A stretch of 64,000 nt of DNA. Origin: Algoriphagus sp. NG3 (GTDB lineage Bacteria > Bacteroidota > Bacteroidia > Cytophagales > Cyclobacteriaceae). Below, one piece after another: positions 50,952-63,665 of the stretch. Every line of letters begins with the position of its first letter. Positions within the stretch are counted from its first letter, which is position 1. Location: NCBI RefSeq assembly GCF_034119865.1, contig NZ_CP139421.1, forward strand, positions 3,100,001 through 3,164,000. Reading direction: 5' to 3'. The notes beneath the pieces were generated by a model. It worked only from the letters and a program-made list of their open reading frames with translations. It ran no database searches and was not told the origin of the DNA. A program made the position numbers and the translations under genes.

Positions 50952-53030
50952 CTATTTACTATCTAGATCACCCATCACCTCCAAACTATTTCCCTCTTTG
51001 ATTTTTTGAAGAAATAAACCCTCCACATAGAACTGCCAGTCCGAAAACTTAATTGCTTGATTGGCTAAATGAACGTGATGATCCTGATCTAAAATGTAAT
51101 CATCCGGCTTGTTCAGTACTCTGGTTTTGCCATAGATTTTTTCAAGTTCTGCCAACTGTATCTCCCATTCATTTTCTAGGTTCAGCAGTTTTTCTTTAGC
51201 AGCCTCTCTTTCCTCATCCGTTTTTGCCAGATCCCAATCTGCCAACAGCAATAAGGATTTATTAGAAAATTGAACGACTCTAGCCACTTGCTCATAGACT
51301 TCTAGCGTATAGGTATTTCGAAGAGCTGCTTTTTTGGATTCAGAGATCTTATATAAAACCGAATCTATCACTTGTTGGTTTTCTTTCGCTTTGGCTAATT
51401 TTCCCTTATTTCTTTCCGTCCATTCTCCTGGAGCATTTGCCTCCGGCAAAGCCAGAACTGCATCCTGTATTGGGTTATCCATTCCTTTCAGTCTATTTCT
51501 ATCACTTGACCCGAGCAAGGAATTTTTCCAAAAAGCTACAGGAGCTTCCAGGTCATTGATAAAGGCAAAGTCCTCTGCAACCAATTCAGAACCGAAAGTA
51601 CGCTGTCTATAGGCTGCATGAAGCTCATCAGAAGTCCGCTTTTTACCCGCCCATGTGTATTCCGAGAAAATTGCAATCCCCCTGCCATATAATTCAAAAT
51701 GCGGGGAATCGTCATCCCAAAGTGTCAATAACAATCCATCAGCCTTATTGTCGATGGAGATCAATGCAAAATCTCGAATATTTGCCGTATTACTCTCTTC
51801 AAGCGGCATCAGGTTCCAGCGTGTTTGACCTGCTGTAGCTCCCATCACTTTGAACCCATGATCAGAAAACCACTGCATTGCACGATTATTCCCTATAGAC
51901 TCAGGCATATCATAGTTCCAACGCATATACACGCAATTCTTTGGAAACATGTCCACATACTTGTTCAGCTTTGGTTCATTCACAGTCCAGATACTATCCA
52001 CCTGGGCTTCTGATAGATTTCTGTTGAAAATGGATCCATACACCCCGGCATTTTTCAATGGCATATCGTCCCAAAAAATCGGGGTTAATCCTTTTTGGTC
52101 CGCATACTCACTTACTCTATTTAACCAAATCAACTGTAATTCCAAAGCGGATTTACCGCTTCCCCTTCCTGTAGTATGCACTTCATCCCCACCTACATGC
52201 AGGTACTGCGCATAAGGAAAAGCCGCCAGTGCATCAGCGTACAGATCAAATTGCACCTCATAGGTTCGCTCATCAAGCGGATTGAAAGCCCAATCGCTTT
52301 CCGGATCATCACGCAGATCCTTGTACTCCTCATGTTTCAAAATAAAGGACGCATGTCCCAACCCCTGCACCAATGGCGATATCACAATATTCCTAGCCAT
52401 GGCATACTCACTGAGTTTTTTCCATTCTTGGATAGACCAAGCATCTGAAGACCCAACTTTTGGCTGCCTTTGGAAAGCCAGTTTATCTTCTATTTCAAGG
52501 ATAACCCCATTGATTTTCATCTCTGCCAAGCGATCCATCAGCTGATAGTAATATTCTTTCTTTTCTAAGTGGTGTTTGACATCCAGATGCACCGCCCGAT
52601 ACATCAATGCCGGTTCATCCTTGATAGACACCAATGGCAAAGTCGCATCCTGATCCAGCGCATCCTGGATCAATTGCCCCAGCGTCATCAGGCCGTACCA
52701 AAGACCTTCTTTCGCAGCCGCCGTGATAGTGATTTGTTTTTTGGAAACATCAAGGCTGTAGGCCTCGCCCTTTAGCCCAGAACCCTCATCTAAATTGAAG
52801 ATCAACGAGCTATTGTTTCCATCTTCCAGTGATTTTCCTGAGACATAATCAGTTTTTGCCTGATCTGCCAGTTTCCTGATATCAGAGACAGGCAAGTCAG
52901 AAATCCCCGAAATCTCTATAGATGAAGGACTGGGTAAAATTTTGAAGTCGCCTTCCCTCCCGGGAGAAGAATTGCAGGAAGTATGAAACAGTAAGATTAG
53001 CAGCAGATAGACTATTGAAAACAAGCGCAT
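50952..53030 (-). CDS. GH20 beta-N-acetylhexosaminidase lipoprotein
   Basis: A 692-residue enzyme with a lipobox (FHTSC, Cys19). Residues about 30-135 form the alpha/beta domain typical of GH20, followed by a TIM barrel starting ALMYRAVHLDVKHH. The catalytic Asp282-Glu283 pair lies in HVGGDEVH, which performs substrate-assisted cleavage of terminal GlcNAc or GalNAc. The C-terminal helical region (about 530-690) is extra. The envelope location suggests trimming of chitin or glycan fragments to feed the amino-sugar genes. Confidence 0.88.
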   Translation of the reverse strand: MRLFSIVYLLLILLFHTSCNSSPGREGDFKILPSPSSIEISGISDLPVSDIRKLADQAKTDYVSGKSLEDGNNSSLIFNLDEGSGLKGEAYSLDVSKKQITITAAAKEGLWYGLMTLGQLIQDALDQDATLPLVSIKDEPALMYRAVHLDVKHHLEKKEYYYQLMDRLAEMKINGVILEIEDKLAFQRQPKVGSSDAWSIQEWKKLSEYAMARNIVISPLVQGLGHASFILKHEEYKDLRDDPESDWAFNPLDERTYEVQFDLYADALAAFPYAQYLHVGGDEVHTTGRGSGKSALELQLIWLNRVSEYADQKGLTPIFWDDMPLKNAGVYGSIFNRNLSEAQVDSIWTVNEPKLNKYVDMFPKNCVYMRWNYDMPESIGNNRAMQWFSDHGFKVMGATAGQTRWNLMPLEESNTANIRDFALISIDNKADGLLLTLWDDDSPHFELYGRGIAIFSEYTWAGKKRTSDELHAAYRQRTFGSELVAEDFAFINDLEAPVAFWKNSLLGSSDRNRLKGMDNPIQDAVLALPEANAPGEWTERNKGKLAKAKENQQVIDSVLYKISESKKAALRNTYTLEVYEQVARVVQFSNKSLLLLADWDLAKTDEEREAAKEKLLNLENEWEIQLAELEKIYGKTRVLNKPDDYILDQDHHVHLANQAIKFSDWQFYVEGLFLQKIKEGNSLEVMGDLDSK

Positions 53031-53227
53031 AAAAAGAGGTTATCTGGTTTAAATAATGATTTTGCCAAAATACCAAATATTCAAAGTTATTAGAACCACT
53101 CAACAAACAATTAGCAAGCTATTCCAGCTTTAGACTTAATAATTCCCTTTTTTTTCCTATTTTTTCGATTGAAGGCAAATAAGCTTCTTGCTTTCAACCA
53201 AAATTCTCAAACCCAACCTAGCCCAAA

Positions 53228-54559
53228 ATGCTTACACTTTTGATTATCCTTTTTGCTTTGGCACTGATTCTTGTTGCCATAGTGAAATTCGACATCCATC
53301 CTTTTCTCGCACTTTTCTGTGGTGCCATACTTTATGGACTCCTATCCGGCATGCCAGGAGAATTGATTTTAAAATCCATTTCAGAAGGTTTCGGCGGAGT
53401 GCTTGGAAGTATAGGCCTGTTGATACTGTTAGGTGTGATGATGGGAACATTTCTCGAAAAGACCGGCGGGGCAATAGTCATTGCGGAGAAGATCTTGTCA
53501 TGGATCGGCGAAAAATCGGTGACCATGGCCATGATGATTTCAGGATATATCCTATCCATTCCCGTTTTTGGGGACAGCACCTTCATCATGATGAACCCCA
53601 TCAGCAAGTCACTCTCCCTCAAAGGAAAAGTCCCCTATGCTGCCACTACAATAGCATTAGCCTTAGGTGCTACTGCTTCACACTCTTTGGTGCCTCCTAC
53701 CCCCGGCCCAATAGCAACTGCTGGAATTTATGACGCTGATCTAGGAATGATAATTTTCTATGGATTGATAGTAAGTTTGTCGACGCTGATTCCCAGCTAT
53801 ATTTTCATCAGAAAGGTTGCCTATAAAATCCCCTTAATACCCAAAATGGCCGCTAAAACAGAAGAAATTGACAAGAAACAGAGGCCGTCGGTTTTTTCAT
53901 CTTTTCTTCCCATTGTTGTGCCTCTTATACTGATCATAGCAGCATCCATTGCCAAATATCCAACCAAACCATTTGGTGAAGGCACATTCTACACCTTTAT
54001 TGAGTTTGTTGGCAGTCCGGTCATAGCTCTTCTCCTAGGTTCATTTATGGCTTTCGCCCTGCCTAAAAAATTCGACGCTAAGTTACTTTCATCTTCAGGT
54101 TGGATAGGAGAGGCAATCTTGATTGCGGCACCAGTCATCCTGATTACCGGAGCTGGAGGAGTGTTTGGCAAAATGCTCCAAAACTCAGGAATCGGCGATC
54201 TGGTAAGCAACAGCATGAGTGGTGCAAGTTGGGGGATTTTTCTTCCGTTCCTGATCGCCTTTGCCTTGAAAACTGCCCAAGGCTCATCAACTGTAGCGAT
54301 GATCACTACCGCATCCATTATTGCTCCTCTTCTTGGTTCCCTTGGCTTGGATTCGGAAACTATGCGCGTTTTTGCTGTACTGGCCACGGGTGCCGGGGCT
54401 ATGGCTATCTCCCATGCTAATGATAGTTTCTTCTGGGCCGTTACCCAACTTTCAGGTTTGACCATCAAGCAAGGTAACCAAGCCCATAGTGTGGGGACGT
54501 TGATTATGTCTGTCACTGCGATAAGTGTAATCTACTTAATCACCTTGGTGGTAGGATAA
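53228..54559 (+). CDS. gntP: GntP family gluconate/proton symporter
   Basis: A 443-residue permease with about 12 transmembrane helices. The segments IPVFGDSTFIMMNPISKSL, SLVPPTPGPIATAGI and AISHANDSFFWAV are the GntP family hallmarks. It imports gluconate or a related sugar acid with protons. The window also holds gluconokinase and KDPG aldolase, supporting gluconate as substrate. The polysaccharide deacetylase gene follows 38 bp later, and a common transcript is possible. Confidence 0.88.
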   Translation: MLTLLIILFALALILVAIVKFDIHPFLALFCGAILYGLLSGMPGELILKSISEGFGGVLGSIGLLILLGVMMGTFLEKTGGAIVIAEKILSWIGEKSVTMAMMISGYILSIPVFGDSTFIMMNPISKSLSLKGKVPYAATTIALALGATASHSLVPPTPGPIATAGIYDADLGMIIFYGLIVSLSTLIPSYIFIRKVAYKIPLIPKMAAKTEEIDKKQRPSVFSSFLPIVVPLILIIAASIAKYPTKPFGEGTFYTFIEFVGSPVIALLLGSFMAFALPKKFDAKLLSSSGWIGEAILIAAPVILITGAGGVFGKMLQNSGIGDLVSNSMSGASWGIFLPFLIAFALKTAQGSSTVAMITTASIIAPLLGSLGLDSETMRVFAVLATGAGAMAISHANDSFFWAVTQLSGLTIKQGNQAHSVGTLIMSVTAISVIYLITLVVG

Positions 54560-54597
54560 TCATCATGACTATAGATCAATAACTAGAGCCATTGATT

Positions 54598-55386
54598 ATG
54601 AGATTTTTGATTTTACTTCTTGGCTTTCTTACAAGTTATACAATTTCCCCAGCCCAGATCCTCAAAAAACCAATTCCCGACAAACTGGTCGTTCTAACGT
54701 TCGATGATGCTCCGGCAAGCCAATATTATGTTGTAGCTCCTATGCTTCAAGAATTTGGATTTGGTGCAACATTCTTTGTCTGTGAGTTTCAGCCCAATTA
54801 TGCTGACAGCACTTTGTACATGAATTGGAGACAGATTCAGGAACTGGACAAAATGGGATTTGAAATCGCCAACCATACGCATACCCATGCGAATGTCAGT
54901 AAACTGACCCAAGTAGAATTCAACAAGCAACTCACTTACATAGAGGAAAAATGTGACTCCTTGGGAATCGCAAAGCCTATCAATTTTGCATATCCCGGTT
55001 ATGGATTGAATGGGCAGGCGTTGCGGTTTCTGGATAAAAAAAATTATGTCTTCGCACGGGCAGGGGGAAGCAGAGCTTATGATCCTTTGAAAGATCACCC
55101 TTACTTGGTTCCAAGTTGGGCAACGGATGATACAAATAAGGAGGAGATCTTTTCATCTTTCAAGCAAGCTAGAGATGGAAAGATTGTCATCATGACCATT
55201 CATGGAGTTCCGGACATAGAACATCCTTGGGTGAATACCCCTCCAGAACTTTTCAGGGAATATCTTCAATACCTTGAGGACAATGATTTCACCGTCATTT
55301 CTATGCGAGACCTAGAGGATTACATTGATGCAGAAGAGGCGAAAAGACTAATCCTTCCGGATTTAGCCAAGAAACTTGCCAATTAA
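54598..55386 (+). CDS. Polysaccharide deacetylase (CE4/NodB)
   Basis: A 262-residue secreted enzyme; the ATG at 54598 gives a signal peptide ending SPAQ (the open frame begins two codons earlier at TTG). The NodB motifs are present: TFDDAP with the catalytic and metal Asp pair, and NHTHTHAN with the zinc His pair. YPGYGLN and MTIHGVPD supply the later motifs. It removes acetyl groups from N-acetylated polysaccharide such as peptidoglycan or chitin fragments. It is 38 bp behind gntP. Confidence 0.88.
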   Translation: MRFLILLLGFLTSYTISPAQILKKPIPDKLVVLTFDDAPASQYYVVAPMLQEFGFGATFFVCEFQPNYADSTLYMNWRQIQELDKMGFEIANHTHTHANVSKLTQVEFNKQLTYIEEKCDSLGIAKPINFAYPGYGLNGQALRFLDKKNYVFARAGGSRAYDPLKDHPYLVPSWATDDTNKEEIFSSFKQARDGKIVIMTIHGVPDIEHPWVNTPPELFREYLQYLEDNDFTVISMRDLEDYIDAEEAKRLILPDLAKKLAN

Positions 55387-55573
55387 CCCTTCAAAAGCAT
55401 GAACCGCAACCAGCCATCCGGAAGAGAATAACGCTTATACCTGAATCTCAAAAAGTTATTGATCCTGTTTTATTTGTCACCAACAAAAATAAAATGAAAA
55501 AATGAACCTAGGAATGTTCTTCTTGTGCAAAATCCTAATTGTAAATCAATACAAGTAGGTATTAGCTGCCTAA

Positions 55574-56197
55574 ATGGACAAAGACCAAGAGGAAAATGAG
55601 GAGAAAAATCAATTTGAAGAACTGATTCAAGGATTGATTGACAATAAGTATGGCTGTAGCAATGACTTCGTAAATAAAAGTACCGTCACTGGACTGAGAG
55701 AAAATATTCTGCGTGCTGATCAAAATGGGGTTCTTCAGGCGGCTGGAATAGGCAACCAAAAAAATCATATACAGAATTCGCTGATCAGGGGAGACAAAAT
55801 CAAATGGATTGAAGAGAAAAGCATCAATGAATTCGAAGTGATCTATCTGAAAAAAGTCGGGAATTTTATCTCACACCTTAATAAAACCTGCTTCACATCC
55901 ATCAAAAGTCTGGAAAGCCACTATGCCAACTATAAGCAAAAAAGCTTCTATAAAAGACATTTGGATCAATTCAAAAATGAAAAAGGAAGACAATTCTCTC
56001 TTGTGTTGTTTTTGAACGATGACTGGCAGAATGACGACGGAGGATTGCTCTCTTTATATCCGGCAGGAGGGGCTCAACGAGATATTTCTCCGATTGGTGG
56101 TAGAATGGTCTTCTTCCGGAGTGATGAGATGGAACATGAAGTACATCCTTCATTTACCCGGGAGCGGAAAAGTATAGCCGGATGGCTTAAGAATTAA
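55574..56197 (+). CDS. 2-oxoglutarate/Fe(II) oxygenase, prolyl-4-hydroxylase type
   Basis: A 207-residue protein. The jelly-roll core carries the iron ligands His129 and Asp131 (KRHLDQF) and His188 (MEHEVHPS), with Arg198 (ERKSIAGW) for 2-oxoglutarate binding. The N-terminal 50 residues are acidic and probably flexible. The nearest class is bacterial P4Hc proteins, some of which hydroxylate proline in EF-Tu or similar. Target unknown. No signal peptide. It is convergent with katG. Confidence 0.85.
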   Translation: MDKDQEENEEKNQFEELIQGLIDNKYGCSNDFVNKSTVTGLRENILRADQNGVLQAAGIGNQKNHIQNSLIRGDKIKWIEEKSINEFEVIYLKKVGNFISHLNKTCFTSIKSLESHYANYKQKSFYKRHLDQFKNEKGRQFSLVLFLNDDWQNDDGGLLSLYPAGGAQRDISPIGGRMVFFRSDEMEHEVHPSFTRERKSIAGWLKN

Positions 56198-56229
56198 GGT
56201 GATATATTTGAACCAAACGTACAGAACAT

Positions 56230-56264
56230 GAAAGAAAAAAGGTGATCCGTTTTCAGATCACCTT
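56230..56264 (-). terminator. Terminator of katG
   Basis: GGTGATC pairs with GATCACC in an AA/TT-flanked stem, and on the minus strand a TTTTTTCTTTC tract follows. It also lies 42 bp after the 2OG oxygenase stop. Confidence 0.8.
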
Positions 56265-56288
56265 CTTGTATTCAAATAGCCCTTCAGC

Positions 56289-58961
<2,673 letters not shown>

Positions 58962-59522
58962 ATGGTAACCTTTCTATTCATAATAGCTATCATCTTATTT
59001 TTAGGAGTTATCCTGGTAGGAATCTTCAACCGATTTGTCAAAAATAAAAACTTAGTGAAGGACGCCTGGAGTAACATAGACGTCGCATTAAAGCGTAGAT
59101 ACGACTTAATTCCAAACCTCGTGGAGACCGTCAAAGGCTACGCTAGTCATGAAAAAGGAACATTGGAAGCAGTGATTCAGGCCAGAAACACTGCCATGGC
59201 TGTGCCCTCGGATGACATCAATAAGCAGATCCAGGCAGAGAATCAGCTCCAACAGACTTTGAGAAGCATTTTTGCACTTAGTGAAGCCTATCCTGACCTG
59301 AAAGCAAACACCAATTTCCTCCAGCTTCAGGATAAACTCAATGAAATCGAGGAAAATCTGGAACGTGCAAGAAGATACTACAATGGCTCGGTACGCGAAA
59401 ACAATACGTATGGAGAAAGCTTCCCAGGTGTTTTATTCGCAGGCATGTTCAATTATAAACATTTTGACTACTTTGAAGCTGAGCCGGAAAGCCGGGAAAA
59501 TGTGAAAGTGAGTTTTTCGTAA
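58962..59522 (+). CDS. lemA: LemA family protein
   Basis: A 186-residue protein with one N-terminal transmembrane helix (about 3-23) and a long helical hairpin. The NKNLVKDAWSNIDVALKRRYDLIPNLVETVKGY block is the LemA signature. The family has no settled biochemical role. It is 15 bp before a DUF2207 membrane protein gene, a recurrent pairing in bacteria, which suggests a joint envelope function. Confidence 0.92.
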   Translation: MVTFLFIIAIILFLGVILVGIFNRFVKNKNLVKDAWSNIDVALKRRYDLIPNLVETVKGYASHEKGTLEAVIQARNTAMAVPSDDINKQIQAENQLQQTLRSIFALSEAYPDLKANTNFLQLQDKLNEIEENLERARRYYNGSVRENNTYGESFPGVLFAGMFNYKHFDYFEAEPESRENVKVSFS

Positions 59523-59537
59523 CACTAAGACCAAATC

Positions 59538-61262
59538 ATGCAAAAGCCGCTGATATTTTTTAAGAAACTGAGATTAATTAGGATAAAGAGCATAGGTTTA
59601 ATTCTCTTGCTCTTTATGCAGCTGGAGGTTTTTGCACAGGGATTCAGTGTTGAGAACTACCATGTGGACATTACTTTGCATGAGGAAGGTTACTTTAATG
59701 TGGTAGAGAAATATGACATCAATTTCGAGGTTCCGAAGCACGGGATTTTCCGTAATATTTCGACCTCTTATGAATTAATAACAGAAGAAGGCAAACAGGA
59801 AACCCGTAAAATAGAACTCAGCAACATTGAGGTCCCCAATTATAAATTCACTGCTCCTTCAAAAATAGGCCAGAGATTGTCCAACAATCTGCAAATAAAA
59901 ATAGGTGACGCCAACATCACTTTGCAGGGGCAGCAGCACTACGAGATCAGGTATAGAGTTGAGAACGCATTCCTGCATGAGTCTGAAGCTATATCATTCT
60001 ATTGGAACATTAAGCCAAGTGATTGGTCTGCCCCTTTTCGCCAAATAGATTTTACCATTCATTTGCCTGATGGAATCACCCTGGAAGAGGGCACCTATTT
60101 CTTGTATGCTGGTACTTCAGGGTCAGATGTCCCCACTTCGGATTTTTTAACTGATTATTCTAATGGCACCTACTCTGGATCCAGCAAGCCAGGTGTAGTT
60201 TCTTCCGGAGGTGAATTCGTCACAGTTTTATTGAAATTGCCTCTAGGAAGTATTAAGGAAATTAAGCCGTTCTGGCCATGGTGGACTGACTATGGATGGA
60301 CTATAATACTATCTTTTTGCTGCTTAGTTTTTTATTTGATTTGGAGGAAGCACGGTAAAGATGATCATGCTGTGGCTATTACAAGCTACTATCCTCCTAA
60401 AGGCATGGATCCGGCTATGGTCGGCTTTCTGATCGATGACTCAGGCGACACCTCAGATTTGATTTCACTTATTCCCTATTGGGCTTCCAATGGATATATT
60501 ACCATAGAAGAAATTGATAAAAAGGGTTGGTTTGCTAAGGATGACACCAAACTCATCAAGCTAAAAGACATAGAATCCGACGCGCCTATGTACCAGCAGA
60601 AGGTCTTCAATGGTTTGTTTGGAAAAGGTTCGGAGGTGATGGTAAGCAGCCTGAAGGACAAGTTCTACACTACCATGAGTTCTGCCAAAAGCACCTTGAA
60701 AGATGCTGCCCAGATCTATTATGTCAATAAATCCCGGAAAATTAAGAACTACACGATCTTTGGAATAATCTTATTAATGTTCCTACTAGTACCTGCCTTT
60801 TTGATGTATTGGGGAATTATAGCCGCTATCGCTGCCGCAGTGACCTGCATTGTTTTATTAATAATGAGCCAGTTCCTGATCAAAAAGAACAAAGAAGGGA
60901 CTATTCTTTTATCAGAATTGAAAGGTTTCAGACAGTTTATAAAAGTAGCCGAGGAACACAAACTAAAAATGCTTCTGAGAGATGATCCGGGCTATTTTGA
61001 ATCCACAATGAGCTATGCATTGGCTTTTGGGATGTTTGACAAGTGGGCAAAAAAATTCGACGCACTGAATATCGAGCCACCGACATGGTATCATTCCTCC
61101 ACAGGCCGGATGATGACTATGGCGCATTTTTCGAAATCCTTCAACAACTCCATCAAATCTACCCAATCGACGATGGTGAGTTCGCCTTCAAGTTCGGGAA
61201 GTTCTAGCGGCGGCGGTTCTTCAGGAGGTGGTTTTGGTGGTGGAGGAGGCGGAAGCTGGTAG
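59538..61262 (+). CDS. DUF2207 membrane protein with Gly/Ser-rich tail
   Basis: A 574-residue protein. A signal segment (about 15-34) precedes an extracytoplasmic beta-rich DUF2207 domain (about 38-230, opening FSVENYHVDITLHEEGYF). A transmembrane helix follows at about 252-270, then a winged-helix-like cytoplasmic section and a helical hairpin pair at 405-445. The C terminus has a SSGGGSSGGGFGGGGGGSW tail typical of the family. Probably envelope-located and working with LemA. Function unknown. Confidence 0.85.
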   Translation: MQKPLIFFKKLRLIRIKSIGLILLLFMQLEVFAQGFSVENYHVDITLHEEGYFNVVEKYDINFEVPKHGIFRNISTSYELITEEGKQETRKIELSNIEVPNYKFTAPSKIGQRLSNNLQIKIGDANITLQGQQHYEIRYRVENAFLHESEAISFYWNIKPSDWSAPFRQIDFTIHLPDGITLEEGTYFLYAGTSGSDVPTSDFLTDYSNGTYSGSSKPGVVSSGGEFVTVLLKLPLGSIKEIKPFWPWWTDYGWTIILSFCCLVFYLIWRKHGKDDHAVAITSYYPPKGMDPAMVGFLIDDSGDTSDLISLIPYWASNGYITIEEIDKKGWFAKDDTKLIKLKDIESDAPMYQQKVFNGLFGKGSEVMVSSLKDKFYTTMSSAKSTLKDAAQIYYVNKSRKIKNYTIFGIILLMFLLVPAFLMYWGIIAAIAAAVTCIVLLIMSQFLIKKNKEGTILLSELKGFRQFIKVAEEHKLKMLLRDDPGYFESTMSYALAFGMFDKWAKKFDALNIEPPTWYHSSTGRMMTMAHFSKSFNNSIKSTQSTMVSSPSSSGSSSGGGSSGGGFGGGGGGSW

Positions 61263-61346
61263 GTAATCGGAATCGTCATAATCAAAATTATTCCCCATTT
61301 CCTCACCAAAATCAGAAATATCTATCATCACAGCAATGCTATTTAC

Positions 61347-62057
61347 ATGAATCTGGAACAGCTCAGAAAAGATATTTTCCCTTCAGAACTTATCCTAAAA
61401 CTTTACAAAGATATACCGGATACTCAATACGAGGAAAAAATAAAATTGGTTAACAACTACATAGATGAAGTCCGGGATTCCTACGATGAGGATGTTCTAA
61501 AGATTAAAAAACACAATCAAATCGCTTTTTGCTACTGGATGGCAGAACAATATCCTCAAGCAATTCAGCATTTCGAAATGGTAGTGGAGAACATGGAGCC
61601 GGAAGATTATCCTCCCTTGTATTTTCTTGCTCTTAATCTATTGATCAGAGGCAATCGTATCTTATCAAATTATGAAGTCGCTGAAAGATGGGCAGAATTA
61701 GCATGGAAAAACCACAATTTCGCACACGCAATCTCCAACCTGAATATTCTAAATGACTATACTGATCTCATCACCGATTCTGAAACCATCTTAGATAAAA
61801 AATACTATCCGTTGATCCAATCAATAATTGATGAGTATGGCTTCCCTGAGGAATTGGAAGATCCTATAGAAACTATTCGTTCAATGCATCAAAGACATAA
61901 GTTTTGGAGTAATAAACTCAGTAAAACTGTAATCACTTTTCGAAAATCTACTCAAGAAGAATACACTGAAAAACTGGAACAATACGTAAAGTCTTGCGAG
62001 ATTGAATGGTTTCAAAATCTTGCAAGAGAAACGTTAGTGAAATTAAAAAGCAAATAG
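61347..62057 (+). CDS. Helical hypothetical protein, TPR-like
   Basis: A 236-residue cytoplasmic protein without signal peptide. A segment resembling a tetratricopeptide helix pair (IAFCYWMAEQYPQAIQHFEM) and further helix pairs suggest an alpha-solenoid. I recognise no named family. It follows the DUF2207 gene after 84 bp on the same strand and precedes a gap of about 250 bp in which nothing is recognised. Confidence 0.5.
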   Translation: MNLEQLRKDIFPSELILKLYKDIPDTQYEEKIKLVNNYIDEVRDSYDEDVLKIKKHNQIAFCYWMAEQYPQAIQHFEMVVENMEPEDYPPLYFLALNLLIRGNRILSNYEVAERWAELAWKNHNFAHAISNLNILNDYTDLITDSETILDKKYYPLIQSIIDEYGFPEELEDPIETIRSMHQRHKFWSNKLSKTVITFRKSTQEEYTEKLEQYVKSCEIEWFQNLARETLVKLKSK

Positions 62058-62306
62058 CTCCCAGCCGAAAAATCACCACTTTCGATTTTCATCAACTATT
62101 CTGACACTTATTGCCCCAGTAAATTCTCAAACCGAAAAGTTTTGGTGAATTGACACTACTTTTATGTGTCCCTGTATGACTGTAGTGTGATTTAAGGATT
62201 AGAAAACTTATAGATATGAAATCGAGCATGAATCAAGAGTCACACACTGGGATGATTATCTGCCATACGAGATTCTTTGTGACCATTAAAAACCAATTAT
62301 AACCAC

Positions 62307-62840
62307 ATGAAAAACAGTGTATTTATCGCCACGAGTCTAGATGGCTTTATTGCGGGTGAAAACGATGAATTGGATTGGCTATCGACCTTTCCGAAAATAG
62401 ATCATATTGACACGGGATTTAATGAATTCACTTCCCGAATCGATGCACTAGTGATGGGAAGAAACACCTTTGAAGTAGTGGCCGGCTTTGAAGGAGAATG
62501 GTTTTACAAAAAGCCGGTTTTTGTTTGGAGTAATTCCCAGACAGAGATTCCAGAAAAACTGCAGGACAAGGCGTTTTTAGTCAAAGGAAGCATTCCGGAA
62601 GTGCTTGCAGAAATTCACGGCAAGGGTTTTAAAAACCTCTATATCGATGGAGGAAAGACCATTCAGAGTTTTCTGCGAGAAGACCTGATTGACGAAATGA
62701 TCATTACTACAATTCCGGTTTTATTGGGATCTGGCATTCCCATGTTTGGTGAGTTACCGAAGCGTCTGGTTTTTGAATGCGTCAAATCAACCCGTTTTTT
62801 GGATAAAGTCGTGCAGAACCATTTTGTCCGTAGCAGGTAA
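62307..62840 (+). CDS. Dihydrofolate reductase-like (RibD C-terminal) family protein
   Basis: A 177-residue NADPH-dependent reductase fold. The N terminus VFIATSLDGFIAGENDELDWL and VMGRNTFEVV are typical of the YyaP/RibD C-terminal family, with LYIDGGKTIQSFL for cofactor binding. Substrate unknown; the family is named for the fold and often does not reduce folate. Convergent with the SDR gene, 2 bp apart. Confidence 0.87.
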   Translation: MKNSVFIATSLDGFIAGENDELDWLSTFPKIDHIDTGFNEFTSRIDALVMGRNTFEVVAGFEGEWFYKKPVFVWSNSQTEIPEKLQDKAFLVKGSIPEVLAEIHGKGFKNLYIDGGKTIQSFLREDLIDEMIITTIPVLLGSGIPMFGELPKRLVFECVKSTRFLDKVVQNHFVRSR

Positions 62841-62842
62841 GA

Positions 62843-63637
62843 TCACCTTGCCGTCCAGCCCCCATCCACGGTGAGCATGGATCCTACCATGTAAGTGGCG
62901 GCATCAGAAGCAAGGTAGATTGCGGCTCCCTGGATTTCCTCTAGGCGTCCCCATCTACCCAATGCTGTCGCCCCTACCACAAATTTCTTTCCCTCTTCTG
63001 TATCCGCAATCGGAAGATTCATTTCCGTTAAAAACGGCCCCGGACAAATTGCATTTACTGTGATATTAAAAGGCGCAAACTCTAATCCCAGTGCACGGGT
63101 CATCTGGACTACAGCACCTTTGCTGGAAGCATAGGGAGTCCTATTGGAAAGCCCCACCAGTCCCAATGTACTTGCCAGATTGATGATACTGCCTTTCCCT
63201 GCCTGTTTCATAAAGGGCGTCACAGCCTTACAAGCCAGCCAGGTTCCGGTGACATTGATCTCCATTACTTTGTTGAATTCCTCCACTTCTAGTTCATCAA
63301 TTGCTCCCCGGATGTTGATTCCGGCACTGTTGACCAGCACATCTATTCTACCGAAAGTATCAAAAGCAGCTTCTGCCATGGCTTCCATTTGATCTTTTTT
63401 TACGACATCTGCTGAAAAAGCAATAGCCTTTACATTGTAGAGATCAGCTATTCTCTTTGCAGATTCTTCGCCTTCAGACAGATTTCTATTGACAAGCATG
63501 ATATTGGCCCCAGCAGATGCAAGGCCTTCAGCCATCGCCAATCCCAATCCCTTGGATCCTCCTGTGATAATGGCTGCTTTTCCGCTGAGGTCAAAAAGTT
63601 TTATTCCCGGCAATCTGGAAGTATTTGTCTCGTTCAT
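62843..63637 (-). CDS. SDR family oxidoreductase, gluconate 5-dehydrogenase-like
   Basis: A 264-residue classical short-chain dehydrogenase. The cofactor motif TGGSKGLG, the NAG-like VNSAGIN, the catalytic Ser in INLAST and the YASSK pair are intact. LFDLSGKAAIITGG and the C-terminal MVGSMLTVDGGWTAR resemble gluconate 5-dehydrogenases, but SDR substrate prediction is unreliable. It follows the sugar isomerase gene on the same strand with 28 bp between, so a sugar-acid pathway operon running off the right edge is likely. Confidence 0.8.
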   Translation of the reverse strand: MNETNTSRLPGIKLFDLSGKAAIITGGSKGLGLAMAEGLASAGANIMLVNRNLSEGEESAKRIADLYNVKAIAFSADVVKKDQMEAMAEAAFDTFGRIDVLVNSAGINIRGAIDELEVEEFNKVMEINVTGTWLACKAVTPFMKQAGKGSIINLASTLGLVGLSNRTPYASSKGAVVQMTRALGLEFAPFNITVNAICPGPFLTEMNLPIADTEEGKKFVVGATALGRWGRLEEIQGAAIYLASDAATYMVGSMLTVDGGWTAR

Positions 63638-63665
63638 ATTCGTATGAGTTAGGTTTTAGTGTCTG

